NCBI GenBank assembly: GCA_030386875.1
Contig: CM059575.1
Location: forward strand, 15,896,293-15,960,292
Length of the DNA: 64,000 nucleotides
Source: Morinoia aosen
Taxonomy: Eukaryota > Arthropoda > Malacostraca > Amphipoda > Talitridae
Direction: 5' to 3'
This document shows positions 22,626 through 36,312 of the stretch, one piece after another; the stretch's first letter is position 1, and every line of letters begins with the position of its first letter. The notes below the pieces were generated by a model that searched no databases, was not told the DNA's origin, and worked only from the letters and a program-made list of their open reading frames with translations. A program made the position numbers and the translations under genes.

Positions 22626-22629
22626 TAAC
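22626..22629. repeat. TAAC target-site duplication of element D (right)
   Basis: Follows GCTACA of the 5' LTR and is followed by GTAGGAGGAC of element C's LTR. Confidence 0.95.
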
Positions 22630-24295
22630 GTAGGAGGACTTGCAACCTACGCAAAATAAATAAAATGTACACCTTTCTGCTCGCCAGCTACCCACATAAT
22701 TAGTCATGGAGAATAATGGGCCTCAAGATTAAACACATTTATTTTGAGTGAACACATGGAGCTGACACAGGGAAATTATGTTATCGCAACACTCTTATTC
22801 GCACCAGAGCCCTCAGGCAAGATGCTAATGATTTGTGACATGGCACTTTAAAAATTTAGACACACGAAATGAATATTCTAGTTAATGCACACATGAATGA
22901 ATGGTTACGTATAACATAGGTTAGAACCCACTTCACAAAATCGGACACATGAAATGAATCTTCTAGTTAGTGCACACATGAATGCATGGTTACGTCAAAC
23001 ATGGGTTAGACCCCTCGGCTATTAAACACCACGTGCTGCCTAATTCATATTACACACTGCGCGCCAAATGGATTTGCACTGTTCAGCGTGCTGCTGCGTA
23101 TCTAAACTGGCACCACGGCCATCCTCTGGAGTTCACGCTGCAATACAGCACTCGCATTTTGTTAACGCTTCGTTGACATTACTTTACTGTTGGTTCCTTT
23201 TGCCTTACTGCAGCTGAATACTCCTCGATCGTTGACCGGTTGAGACATGTAAGCACTGTACCCCGGGCACTCCTGTCAGCAGCGAGCACCAGGCTGCTGA
23301 CCACTTCACGACTCTGATACTGCCCGGCTGCAGCTACTGCCCTCGGTCTCAGCTGACGCGTAGGCCAGCTTCCCAACCCGCCTGTGCAAATAATAAGCGG
23401 GGTTGAGTCATCTATTCCCCGAGACATAAACGTTATATCCCCTCCGAGAATTGACATGAAGCTTCAACTGACAATGTGGCTATTCCCGACATGATTAATT
23501 GACTTTCTCCCCTTTTTACTAGAACAAATCACAAGCGCTTTGTTACATTAAACATCGAGCCTGCACTTTAATAATAAAACACGAATATTCTAATTCCCCA
23601 TTCTATGCCGTCTCAAAAAAAGAACCCTATGAAAAATGATCATTTTACCGTCATACAAAAAGTCAAACTCAAGGCATCCTGTTTGAGATAATAAATCCCA
23701 CACGCCCCGGATTGAAAAATTAAACATTTGCATAGATCCAAAGACTGATCCTAGCACAGAACAAAGAATATAATCTCACCTCCCATCTTGGCACACGCAG
23801 GCCTACATCTTCACTTGTCAGGATCACGCAGAAATAGACCAGCTGCTTTCAAGCCTCAGCTTATATATCTCACCCCCACAAGGGACGCGTCCCGTGCGGC
23901 ATTGCGCTATACCAGCGCCAAGCTGAACGTGACGTATCCCTTCGTGATTGGCTATCCCTCGAGCGTCACCTCACTAGACTGACGTGTCCCTTACTTCGCA
24001 ATATTGCTACGCATCTTTCTCAAAATAAACCCATAACTCCTTGATTTCTTAACCCGTGGGCAATTAAGTTTTTAACCCCTTCCTTTCCGTGCTATGTATT
24101 CACGTTGCACTCGTCTTATTATGTATTCAATTTGGCGCACTAGCTTTTCAGTCCAGTCGCTACCCTCTACGTACTCCTCCCATCTGCTGATGTGGTGCAC
24201 CCCTCATCCCCTCACGATCGCGCTCTGCTGCAGATCCCGTTGCCTTGCTGCGTAGCTTCGGTTTTCATATGCCTAATATAAATTGTATCCTAACA
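22630..24295 (-). repeat. Element C left LTR, remaining 1666 bp
   Basis: Continues GTAGGAGGACTTGC and matches 41669-43335 with about ten differences by eye. It ends TATCCTAACA. Together with 16113-16144 it makes a 1698-bp LTR. It contains a near-repeated pair of segments (ACACATGAATGAATGGTTACG and ACACATGAATGCATGGTTACG blocks, near 22890 and 22975). Confidence 0.9.
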
Positions 24296-24580
24296 TCCCC
24301 GCGCCCTTCGCAAAATTTGAGCCAACGGTTCAAATTTTCTTATGATAATATCAAATTTATATAAGGTCGTAGACTTCCATCCGTACTTTGCATATCCGCA
24401 GAAATGAACATAACTATTATGTTGTTGCCGCACGCTGACGTTGATAAACCTAGACGTATGACGTTAATCAAACACACATCGCATCCCAACGTCCAAAAAT
24501 CACATCGAAAAGAAACATCCTAGGACTCGGAGAAAACACAGCTAACATAACACACATAGGGGGCACATAGACACAAGAAT

Positions 24581-24676
24581 ATTGAAACACACTCATGACA
24601 TTTAATATTGAAACACACATATGACATTTAATATTGAAACACACATATGACATTTAATATTGAAACACACATATCA
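24581..24676. repeat. 26-bp tandem repeat, about 3.6 units
   Basis: Units start at 24581, 24607, 24633 and 24659 with the pattern ATTGAAACACAC..ATGACATTTAAT. A 22-bp pair with a related core (GATTGGAACACACTAAATTT) lies at 38624-38667 on the other side of element E. Confidence 0.88.
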
Positions 24677-27606
24677 AATTTATCTTATTTTCCGGCTTGC
24701 CTTCGGCATATATACCAACGACATTAGAGATTGTTTAATAGGCGTGTTCATTACAAGGCAAACATTATCGCGCTTATAAGCCGCCTAACCACTTCTCTCC
24801 AAATTTGGGGCAATGTTTCAACGTTGAATATCTTCTTATTTATCCTCAGCTCGTTCTCCTTCCAAGCAGTGGTGCATCATTATTGTTATCATCCTCAAAA
24901 TCATTATCAGCATTATTATTACATTTTCTCGGCAAACGTTATCATCAAAGGGGGGCCCCCTGGTTTATCAGGATTTGTAACCTACTAATATTCCGTTGTC
25001 GATTCAATCAATGTTCTCCATCCTTGCGTCACGCTATCTGCACGGAGAGCGTTCGTTGAAATTATCCTTGCGTCGCGTTACACGCGGAAAATTAGACATC
25101 GCGTTTCCGCGGAAAGCTGTAAATTCCATCGTCGGAGCTCGTAAGCTGGGCTCGTCAGCCCTTCTTTTGCTTTCCAGGGTAACTATCATATTTCAGAGAT
25201 CAACTTCCACCTACGATTTACCATCTAACATTGTCACTTAGGTGATCGATAGGCATCGTACAGTTTGGTTCCTCTTAATTAATTATTCACTTCTCGTGAA
25301 TCTTTCCAAGCCTACCCTGACTGGGCAGAAGTGAGATCACAAGAGTTTCAAATAAATTAATAAGTGCAGGTATCCATAATGAACTACAGACAAAGTCAAG
25401 AATGCTTCGACGGTGTCACTGCTCATTTACTTTCACCTAACTTCCTAAACATGTACACAAATGAAATAACATATGCACAACGAGAGATTTACCAGGTTGG
25501 CCGATATCCCGTGTGCTTTTATTCAAAGAAAATAGAAATAGAGTGTTAACATTTCATCAGACTTACGCCACACTGCCGTGCACTGCAGTTTAGGCGATCC
25601 AATTACTCATCCGCACCCACAAAATCATGAGAAAATTACAATCACATCCTAATTACCTGATTTACCAGCCCTTGAGACAGTTTAGCCTTTATTCATATCA
25701 TGTCTTCCACTCGAAGAGACGTCGTTGAACTTTCATGACCTTATTAACGTATTTACATAACTCGGGAGCATGCAGTATGTTTGCCGTGCAATGACGGAGA
25801 CAGTGTTGTATCAGCTTAACATAACTATTATACGAAGAAAATTAAATTAGCATATCCGTCGATGTTGGAGTACGAACAGTTTGAGTGCCTGGAACATCCC
25901 TATGCGAAGGAAACACCAAAACTTCCACACAAGAACGCTGCGGCAACTCACACCAAATTGTATCCAAAAGTCAGTAAGTCAATCAGGTGGTCTAAATCCG
26001 GTAAACATCGCAGTCACTCAAACTCAGAAAATAGGATATGCTCTACTTCTAGTTGTGCCACTGCAAATGTAGGTCAAAATCGCAGTTCCTATTCTCGTTC
26101 CCTCACACACCGTTCACCAGGTGGAAAGAAGCAAAAGTTCCTGGCAACGCGCATGGGAGATTCAGAATTAAGGAACAGTTCTTATTCTATAACACTTAAA
26201 ATAAAAATGTAACGTTCCCAGTACACCAAGATTCACGGGATTCCGCCGCAGTAAGAAACGCAAAAACACACCGAGCGAACATACCTTCATGAAATCTCGC
26301 TACCCAGGAATAAGTCACATTTCTTTTGTGCAACTTAACATACTACAGTTTCGTGTCATGTGTTATCTATTTACAACGTCTGCCGTGAACCCGGAAATAT
26401 TAATCATCCTACGTACTCCTTGTCAAGCCTGCCTAGAGTCTGACCTTCCAGACAATCCTGACATAGGAAAACGATTTATTATTCGCTCTTGTACTTTCAT
26501 TAGCTGATAAAGGAATGGCATATGAAATTTTCCGTAAACATACAACTCGCAAAGACAGAGCACAGAAAACGAGCTATAATATTTTTCGAAGAAATTCCTG
26601 CCATAGATGTTCGACGTATTTTCAAATAAATACACCAGTGATATTTCTACCTCATTTACTCTAGCATTCTACATTCTCGCGTTCACATAATACCACACTC
26701 GAGCATAAGCACATCAGCTTGAACGTACCGCCACAATTTCTTAATTGCGTGAGCTATTCGCAAAGCAATAAAATCTCGGCAGAGTCTCTCTGCTGTACGG
26801 TGTACCTCTCTTGCCTACATTCTCAAGTAAATTTCAATTGTACACTCCAGTCGCTAAGCAGTTTCAATTTTAACGCTATAAATAAATTCGTCTGCAGAAA
26901 TCACACTCCATTTCGAAATATTGAGCATTTTCTGTTGTGGAAAATAAACATATCCCAATGAAGTTGATAAATACATCCTAATTATGCAAACACAATCTCG
27001 TCATCAATTACGATTGAATTTCAATTACTGACGAAACGGTCCACACAATTTGATTAAGGTTACCGCCTAATCATGTTGACATTCTAGGCATTATTGTATG
27101 CTTCCGCTCCTCCAATCTTATGCTCAAACATAGACGGCTCGTTTGAGTTACATTGTTGATCAGGCAAAATTCAACTCTCACGAACCTGTCTGAAGTCCGC
27201 GCACGAACGAGAGAGAATGCGTAGACAAATACGAGGAATGAAAAAATATGCGAAAACACTCTGAAGAATTATCGGGTATGTTCCATTCCACCAATATAGT
27301 TTATATCAAATGTCAGGTCATTTTCGTATTTAGTACAAGTAAATTTTTCTGTTCAGCGAGACAATACTCCTAGACGTATGCACGAAATATTCGTCTTTCA
27401 CACAAGGCACCACTTTTACTTTGCGATAGAATACGAGGTTGCACGTTCTGAAGAAGAATACGCAATTTTTCTAATTAACTCACACTTCCAAAAAAATTCA
27501 TTCATTGGCGACATGTAATGGAATAGATAAATGTATCTAAACTCCACGTGTTCTTTTTCTACAACTACGCATACTTAATTATTAATAGAGTTTCATCCCA
27601 CCTATA

Positions 27607-27611
27607 GCAGC
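27607..27611. repeat. GCAGC target-site duplication of element E (left)
   Basis: GCAGC precedes TGTAATGTCG; the partner is 38618-38622, followed by TGAGATTGG of element C. A 5-bp duplication is normal for BEL/Pao integrases. Confidence 0.93.
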
Positions 27612-30003
27612 TGTAATGTCGTGCGCTAGCGGAACCTCTATCTTCGCTTTCGGCACGCCATTGAACGGAAGGCTTAGGGACACCAAGAAGAACACGCGGT
27701 TTCTTCGGTTTTATTTCTTATCCAAGACTCCGTGAATCTGCCCAGAAAGGTATGATTCAGAGTCGGACCACGAATTGCATGACATGAGGGGCCTAATTCA
27801 AGATCATAGTCGAATGATTAACTGATGCATATAGCACCGCACAACAAGAAAGTAACTCACACCTCAAGGGTACACGAGAAATAGCTGAGTGGGACATAAG
27901 AGGCCATAGAATAGTAACACATAAAAAGAGAATTCACCGCCCTGCTAACGACGTAGCACCACAACAATTCGCATTACCATTACTAGTATTACTATATAAG
28001 AAAGTTTTAGCCTCCCTTGACCGCGACAAAGGTGTCCCAAGAGAGGAAAGAGGAAGGCACCATCTAGCGTGTAGTTGGGGGGACGCGGAATCTACGCACA
28101 AGGTGCACAGGAACAGTAGGCCGAGAAATAAGTTCACAAACAAGAAAGGTTTCCGTTGCATCGACAGGGAAGAAAAATACGTCTCTAGTCGAGTAACACA
28201 TTTAGAAAGAGCACATCTATGATATACGCACACGAACATTGTAAACTCGTGTCACTAGTCGAAGGGAATGATTGAGGGCAATGTACTCCTAATCTTGCCC
28301 AATCTACATTCGATAAATCATGTAATGATAGCTATAAGAGGCAGCGCAATTTCATGGACGATGCACTTCCATTGTGAGGTGAGAACACTTTTGACAGTTT
28401 ATATGTACATGACATAAACTTCGTAATCCTTGACGCCAGGCAACAATACATGAATCGCTTGTTTCGGCCAATGTTCAAAGTGTCCCTTTAAGGAAGCACA
28501 AAGTTACAAACATGAATGTACATCCGTATCCAACAATCCTAAGACAGCGGTCATTAGTCAATAAGCACTCTGTCTGAACAAAGGTGGACGATCGCACAAC
28601 AAGTTTTAGTTTTCACACTGCTTCACAATATAAAGAGATGACGAGTTAGGTAACATCACAAGTTAAAAGAGGATACTCTAAAATACTTACAGACGATGAG
28701 GAAAGGTCCCTCAGTTTAGACCTGTGACATCTTATTTTAGTCTGCAAATTAAGTGCCTACTCTGGCTTTCTTTACCCTATCTGTGGAAAAGAGACAGCAG
28801 AAATTAGGTCTCTGAAGCAGGGGCAAGTCACTAAGGTTATCAGATCAGCCATTATCAATAAATTCTATTATCAAAAAATGAGAGAGGCAAGTACACGTTT
28901 ATCAACGTCGCTTTGAGAACACAAATCGTATGAGCTAGTGGTCTCGAATTCCTGCGCCTATTCTCAGTCTACTGAATGCCGTGACTTTAGGCTTCCACCT
29001 TGCTGACTGGCGCAACTTGCCCAGCACAGCTCATAGGTAAGAAGCCACTCGACTAAATTTATTTTACTTTGCCTCACATCTTTCTATTAATGAATGTTAT
29101 AAATAATACAAAGACAAGAAATAATACAAAGACAAGAAGAACACAAAGACAAGAAAAATCATGTTCCCAAGTTGGTGCAGGTCCAGCACGACGTGCCGTG
29201 GATTTTTCAATATCAACAACTGATGTCTAATCCATGGAAGAATCACCATAGTTTTTATTTTCAGCACACAAATCTCTCAATAGTGAAGCAGTGGTTGGTT
29301 TGCAGTATCAAATAAATATATGATTTTGCTATCTTATGTTAATCTATGAAATGTGATAAACTTCAAGCAATCTTGTGTCAAACTAAAAGGCATTGAAATG
29401 TCAGTCTCTCCATGTTGCATTTACTGCCCTTGACACTGTTTACAATATTATATATGACAACATAGCTTACATGGCCTGGCTATTATGCAAATGGTGCTGA
29501 GCAAAAAAAAAACATTTGGACATTAATACAAAATTACTTGGAGCAGTGAAATAGAGATAGGAAAGTTCATCAGTTAAATCACACGCTTTTCTTCTAAAGT
29601 ACTGCCAAAATGGAACCTGACATTTCCAAACATTACACTGCAGCGCACTTGCTATGACACGTTACGACGGCTAGTCTAGCTTAATGTGGGTGGTTCACCA
29701 GCGACCGGAAGCATCCTCGAATGCTCTAGAAGCCGGCTGTTCACCGCTATCTAAACACAAATATGTTAAAAACACCCGAAAATATAGCTAGCGCGGTAAC
29801 ACGTAAACCGAATGAGTTTCCCACTCAAGTTCACTCTCTAACTACACAAAACTTAATATTATCCGGGAACCTGTTCCTCCCACGCACTTCAAACAAATAA
29901 AACGTTGGCGTCATTCTTGCGGACGAAGCGCGGATCCGCAAAATGTTGCCGAACAAATTTATCAAATTTCTTCAAATTTTCTCACGTCTTGTACGACGTG
30001 ACA
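27612..30003 (-). repeat. Element E LTR (3' LTR, 2392 bp)
   Basis: Matches 36229-38617. Includes a short CAAAGACAAGAA tandem stretch near 29105-29155. The minus-strand splice-donor-like CTGTAAGTAT (near 28687) and GTGTGAGTTAC (near 27855) are present in both LTRs; function unknown. Confidence 0.94.
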
Positions 30004-30017
30004 CTCCCCCCTCCTTT
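30004..30017 (-). other. Polypurine tract of element E
   Basis: AAAGGAGGGGGGAG on the minus strand, abutting the 3' LTR (TGTCACG). An all-purine run at the correct position for plus-strand priming; it also confirms the orientation. Confidence 0.85.
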
Positions 30018-30031
30018 GTGGATTTTCTCCA

Positions 30032-32312
30032 CTAAGTGCTGACGCCGGGGGGGTGGTGGATGAGAACTAATTCAGTGGCGGGACGTACCACCCGCTGGAT
30101 CCCGTCGTTGTCGTTTCGTCGCGCGAGTCGTACGGTGGCTGTCCTCAACGATCCATCGTGACTGGGGATGGTCTCTTCGATGACGCCTGTCGGCCAGGTG
30201 GTTCTCCTGGCCATCTTCTCCCTCACCAGGACTATGTCTCCTTTCTTTAGCGGTGGGTTGACGGCTCTCCATTTGCTGCGTTGTTGCAGTTCGTAGATGT
30301 AGCCCCTCCTCCACCTCAGCCAAAACTGATCTGCCAGGTACTGCACCTTTTTCCATCGCAACTTCCCGTAAGCCGGTTCGTGTCGAGTGAGCGCGGGCCT
30401 GTCGTGCTGTGGCGTGCTGGTCTTCTGCGTCAGGAGCATGTTTGGGGTCACTGGCAGCGGTTCGTTGGGATCAAAGGACGTCTCCCACAGTGGAGTGGAG
30501 TTCACGATGGCTGCTGCTTCCTGCAGTAGGGTGTGTAACTCGTCGAAGGACAGAGAATGTTGACCGGCGTGCAAGAGGGCTGCTTCTAAACACCTTCGGA
30601 TCTGACCTATCTTGCGCTCCCACACTCCGCCGAAGTAAGAGGCGTGCGGTGGGTTCATTTCCCAACGCACTCCCAGGTCCGATAGGGCCCGACTGGCCTG
30701 CTGGACGTTGACTTCTTCGGCTAGGTTCTTGGCTCCGATGAAGTTGGTGCCTCTGTCGGACCGCAGGACTGAACAGGGACCTCGCACCGCTATGAACCTC
30801 CTGAAGCTGTTGATGAAAGTAGGAGTATCGAGGGATGGCAGCATCTCGATATGAACTGCGCGGGAAGCGAGGCAAGTGAGGAGGAGAGCCCAGCACTTTC
30901 TGAGGGGGGCGTTGCGTTTTGTGGCTGGTCCGTTGTTTATCATCCAGTGACCAAAGACGTCGAAGCCCACGAAGCTGAAGGGCGGCGTGGTCTCGGAGCG
31001 TTCCTTCGGCAGTTCTGCCATTTGCGGGGTCAAGAAGGAGGCCCTTAGTCGCTGACAGATGGCGCAGTTCCGTAGTAACTTCTGTATCGCCCTTCGGCCG
31101 TTCTCGATGTGATACCCGGCTTCTCGGATGGAGGCGTGCGTCACGTGCCGGCCTTGGTGCTTCGTTTTCTGATGGTAATGCATCATGACAGCAGCGCTGA
31201 TGGGGTGGTCGAAGGGGAGCAGTAAGGGGTGCTTGATGTCTTCTGGGAAGTCTGAGATGGCAAGTCTACCTCCCACTCTGATCAGCCCGCTTTGATCGAC
31301 GAAGGGTGCAAGGCTGGCAAGCTTGTGTCGAGGGGCTACACTTCCCTTTCGGCGCATCCGGTCGAAAAGATCTGTGAAGGCGGACTTCTGGGCTTCCAGA
31401 ATCAGGACGTTGTGAGCTAGGGCTTGAGGGTCGGCAACCGCGACGTGGCTGTTCTGGTCGGCTCTTCGGTGGAGGACTCTGTTGAGTAGCTTTTGCGACA
31501 AAGCTACTACCCTGGCGGCAATCCTCAGGATGGCCGACCATGAACTGAATTTTGAGAAGAGCTTGGAGAACAGAAATTCAGCGATATTGCCCGTCGATCG
31601 AAGGGCTTGAACGTCGGCCCTTGTTTCGGCCTCGGGGAGTTCATCGGGATCCGTCGGGTAAGCCGAGGTGGAGGAAGGGGAGACGACGTCGCTGATTAGA
31701 AATGCCGGACCCCTGAGCCATTCCGTCTGCATTAGTCTCGATGGGTCGGTCGGCCTCGAGGCTAGGTCGGCGGGATTCGATGTGGTGTCGACGTGGCTCC
31801 ATTGGGACGGGTCACTGCTCTGACGGATGATGTCCACCCTTCTCTGAACATACCGACTGAATCTCGCAGAGTCGTTTCTGATGTAACCTAGCACAACCTT
31901 GCTGTCCGAATAGAAGTATACTCGAGAGGGTTTCCTTTTCAGTTCCTGTATCGTCTGCAGGCTTGACAAAACTGCTCCCACTGCTGCACACAATTCCAAT
32001 CTGGGAATCGAGGTGGCAGCTCTTGGAGCCACACGACTTTCTCCGTGTACGAACGCGACGTGCCCTTGGCCGCTGTTGGTGGTCGTACGCAGGTACGTCA
32101 CGTTTCCGATGGCCTCCTGCGAGGCGTCCGAAAAAATGTGCAAGGTTTGGGTGTCGTTTCCGTTCGATTCTGGTGGAAGGAAGCACCTTGGAATCGAGAG
32201 CTCGTGCAGACATTGAAGGCTCTGGAGCCAGCGCAGCCACGACTGAACCGTGCCGCTCGGGATGGGCTCATCCCAATCCAATGTCTTGCCACCGGATGCT
32301 CGGTCGGTTTCG
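30032..32312 (-). pseudogene. pol: Element E RNase H-integrase-DUF5641 part
   Basis: 749 codons, in the frame resumed after the duplication. RNase H begins LHIFSDASQEAIGNV (about 45-60) with LELCAAVGA and YFYSDSKVVLGY following. The integrase zinc domain has HYHQKTKHQGRHV...CAICQRL (about 367-400). The catalytic core has VGFDVFGHW (Asp, about 440), RSDRGTNFIG (Asp, about 508) and GVWERKIGQIR (Glu, about 556). The DUF5641-like C-terminus has LADQFWLRW, KGDIVLVRE and WPTGVIEE. All three integrase acidic residues are present. It ends at 30032, 29 bp from the 3' LTR. Confidence 0.92.
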
Positions 32313-35300
32313 GAGAGCAGGAGAGCAGGTTTCGTAGGATGAGTCGCCCGCCGAGTGTGACTGGGCTGGCGAAGCCGATAGGATCATAGATTGAGTTGAT
32401 TGCAGATAGCAGTCCTCTTTTCGTGTGGGGGCGGTCTGGTATGTTCACTTTCAGCACAAAACAGTCGCTGGCGATGTTCCACGACACGCCGAGCGTGCTG
32501 TGGTTGGGGGCTGTAATCAGGTCGATGTCGTCTTCGGTCGCTCTCTCGCTCGCGGGGAAGGCCTTGAGGACCTCCATGGAGTTGGACATGATCTTGTGCA
32601 GTCTGATGTGGTACCGTGACAGGAGATATTTGGCCGTTCGCAAGATTCCGATAGCTTTGGTGGGGTCTGGCGCAGTTCCAAGTCCGTCGTCGCAGTAGAA
32701 ATGCGGCGTTACATAATCTTGCGCCGCTTCGAGGTGTTCTGCATCTTCGGGCCGCGTTTCGCTGGCAGTTCCCTGAGCGGCGCGGTGGAGGCACATCGTG
32801 GCTACGGCGGGGCTGCTGGTGTTACCGAATACGTGCACGCGCGCTCGATGCGGCACGAGGGGCTTCTGGGGGTCGTTGTCGGCCCACCAGTAGAATCTCA
32901 TTAGGTTCTCGTGATCTGGCGGTACGTGGAAGGCGTGGAACATGCTCTCGACGTCAGCTACGAAGGCGATCTTGTGCTCCCGAAATCTCGTTAGCACATC
33001 CCGCAGACGATTGTTGTAGTCTGGTCCCGACAGCAGGCACGTGTTGAGGCTAGTCCCTTGATACTTGGCAGCGCTGTCGAAGACGAGCCTCACCTTGGAC
33101 TTCTTTTCTTGGACTACCGGGAAGATGGGGATGTACCATGTGAGACCGCACGGTCGGTTCCTTTCGATCGCCGGTATCTGCTCAACGTGTCGCATGTCGA
33201 GATTTTTCTTCATGGCATCTAGACACTGCTGTAACTTCGCCGGCTCCCTTGTTAGTCTCTTCAGCGTGTTCTCTTGACGACGAAGCACCGCCACTCTGTT
33301 GTCTGGCAGCGCCGCGTCGAGCGATCTCAGCGGCAGTGGCGCTTCGAGGTGGCCTTCGTCGTTTACCCTTATTTCCTCCATCGCTTTCAAGAACTTGCGG
33401 TCGTCGTGAGACAGACCGGGCATCTCGTCGTCGGGTTGTTGGACGAACATGTCCTTTTCGGGGGACGGCCCGAAACACATCCTGGCGCTGAGATGTTCGT
33501 GAACGGTTTCAGCTGTTACCTTTAAGATTGTACATCTTCGTCCGAGTGAGGGCCCGACGCTGTCGCTCACTTTGCCGACCACGGCCCAGCCCAAAGCGGT
33601 GTGGTGAACAAATGGGGCACTCTGACGACGTTGGTCAGCGTGGCTGTACAGTATGTCCCCACTGTCTGTCCCGAGAAGCACGGCAACTTCTGCCTTGTCG
33701 TCGAGGGTGAGGAAGTGGGGGGCGAAGTGGGCTATTTCCGGGGTCCTTTCCACACGTTCCTTAGTCGCCACTTCCTCTTTGGTGTCGGGAATGAGGTCGC
33801 ACTCGTACATCGGTGGGAGCTCGAAAGCCTTGCTTTCGGAAACTCCCCTGATCTTCAATCCGGACACGCATCTGCCTTGTCGAGCGACCGATTGATCGGA
33901 CAGGGTCTCCAGCGTGTAGTAGGACTTGGGGCCCGTCACCTGAAGAGTGTCCAGTAGCTTAGAGGAACAGAAAGACGTCGTACTTTGCTCGTCGATAATG
34001 GCGTAGACGCGACACGACCGGCCCGATCTTTCGCCGAAAACGTCGGCCAGGACGGTTTTGCTGCATGCTCTGCCTCCGGTCGTGGCCGAACGAGAATTCA
34101 ACGCCCTGGCTTTCGGGTTCTCTCCGACCTCGCTCGGGGTCTGTTCGACGCTTGTGTCCCGCTTGGGGCGTGCCCTGCTGATAGCTACACCGTGGTTCTC
34201 GGTCTTCATTCGGTTGAAATGGGCCGTCGTGCTGTGGTTGTCAGCTCCGCAGTCATCGCACTTCACGACTTCTCGGCAGTGCTTTGCCCAGTGAGGGCCT
34301 AAACAACGGTAGCACAGTCTGTGCTCGCGTATGAAGTCCTTCTTTTTCTGAGATTCCATCTTTCTTACCGCTTGGCACGAGTTTGTCGCGTGCTGAGCGC
34401 TGTGGTGGAGGACACAGCTGCCGGTTTGATTCTCCGAGGACGTGTAGAGCACTCGCGGGGCTCTTGAATTGGGACGAGCGGGTGCCGCGGCGTCACGTCG
34501 GGCGCTCACCCAGTTGAGGTTTGATGCTCCGAAACTGTCGCATTGGGTATCTGACAGCGTTTTGATAAAATCGCAGAACCTCGCGAAATCAGGTAGCGAT
34601 CCAGATAGTCTTCTGTGCCTAGTTCGTTCGCTTCTCCAGGCGTCCAGAACGAAGAAGGGTAGCCTCTCAACGATGGGAGACAGCCCTACGTCAGTGTTCA
34701 GGAAGGCGAGGCCTTTGTTGTGCCGCATTGTGTGATGAATCGCTAGGCAGGCGTCGCTGAACTTCCGCAGCTTGAGACCGACCGTGCGGTCGCCCTTTGT
34801 TCCCCGTATGTCTGACGTTTGCGCGAGGCGTTCGAGCAGGCTATCGGCTACCCTGTCGTCAGAGGCGAAGCGAGTCTTCAATTGTTCGACGATGAGGGTG
34901 AGCAGGGCCGCTGTGTCCAGGTAGGTAGCTGCCAGGGTGTCGTCAATGAGGCTCCTTGGCTCGCCGCAGGTGTGGTTCGTGAGGATCTCGATGGCGTCGA
35001 TGGGCTCCACGGCGAGCCTCTCCATCCTTCTCTTGATGGCATCGAACCATCTGTGGAACAGGTGAGCCTCTCCCGCGTAGGGTTGGCTTGGCGCCTTTTT
35101 CAGATCTTCGATCATTGAGAGCCTCATAGCTCCGTCGATCACTGGTGGCTTCGTTTCAAAGACCACGGCGGGTGAGCCGGTGGAAGCCCGAGGCTGGAAT
35201 GCTGGTGCGGAGGGATTCATCGGAGGTGCGAGATCGGTGTCACGGGGCGAAGCATTCGCAACCGCCGTTGTGCCCCCTGCGGGTTCAATGACGTGATGCT

Positions 35301-36312
35301 GGAAGGCTTGGTCGACCCATGCTCCTGTGCGGTCCTCTTTGCACTCGGTATTCTGCTCACCGAAGTGCTGATCATTCTTCGTTCGGTTCCTGTTCCTCAA
35401 TTTCGACCTCTCGATGGCGATTTGCGCCAACAGTACCGATGGCTCTTCAGTGATGTCAATAAGCATCTGCTTACTGCCTTGGCTAGGGGGTTCACAGCGC
35501 TCGGATTCGCCGTCCTTGTGACGAGAGCTGGCACTGGGAAGGCTCTGGCTATGATCGCTCTCACTGTCTTGACTCTGGCTGTAATAGCTCGAACCTTGGT
35601 GACTCTGACGACGATGGCTGGGGCTGGCCTGGTCTCTGCCCCGACGGTTGGAACGGTGTCCGTTCCTGTTCTCAGCCAATGATGGTTTTAGGGGCATGTT
35701 CTGATGGGCAGCGCCTTGCTGCTGGTTCTTGGACGAGGTCCTCCTCGACCTCGAGCTCTCGCGCTGGGACGGTTCCGTTGTCACACTCCGTGAGGAGCTC
35801 GCACCGAGCTCTTCGTTTCTGTGGTCCATTGAGTCCGCTAGTGCTTTCCTGCGAGCTCTAGCGCTTGTCAATGAGCCTCGGATTACCGTCGCTTCGGCGG
35901 TGGCTCCTGAACCCTCGAGAGCTAGGACCAGCTGGTCTCCGATTCGCTTGACGGACTTGGCCTTTGCTCGGATTCCAGCGTGGACTTGATCCACCTCGCT
36001 GTAAGTCTTGAGATCTCGTGGTACTGCACCATTCAGGAGACTGTTCAAGGCTGCTAGCTCCGTATGGAATTGTTCTTCCAGCTGTGGAAGTCTAAGCTTG
36101 CTCTTTCTTCCGAGAGAGGTCATTTCTGTGGTCTCGGATATTCGCCGCGGGCGGCTGAGAATCTGCTGTGGGCCTCCTCTTTGGAGGGCTTCTTCGTGGG
36201 AGGGCGCCTTCCGCTGGCGTCTATTCACTGTAATGTCGTGCGCTAGCGGAACCTCTATCTTCGCTTTCGGCACGCCATTGAACGGAAGGCTTAGGGACAC
36301 CAAGAAGAACAC
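32313..36312 (-). pseudogene. gag-pol: Element E Gag-protease-RT, frameshifted at its end
   Basis: Open from an ATG at 36312 (inside the LTR) or, more likely, the ATG at 36121-36123 (MTSLGRKSK) to the 8-bp duplication at 32328. Gag shows a helical, charged N-terminus (LEEQFHTELAALNSLL), an Arg/Ser-rich linker, then CYRCLGPHWAKHC and CDDCGADNHSTTAH (about residues 665-695). An aspartic protease motif AIIDEQSTTSF follows (about 768). The Pao-type RT has LTWYIPIFPVV, KVRLVFDSAA, FVADVESMFHAF (first Asp) and FYCDDGLG (about 1204). Beyond 32313 the frame reads nonsense. In BEL elements this is a single fused ORF. Confidence 0.92.

Larger units (their letters stand above)
24296..27611 (-). other. 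Element C interior, left part, noncoding
   Basis: 3.3 kb between the left LTR and element E. The first 15 bases (24296-24310) are a purine tract on the minus strand (CGAAGGGCGCGGGGA), a plausible polypurine tract. A strong hairpin follows at about 24316-24342 (AAAATTTGAGCC, three-base loop, GGTTCAAATTTT). A 26-bp tandem array lies at 24581-24676. Short open frames (up to 116 codons, 25862-26212) resemble no protein I know. Confidence 0.7.
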
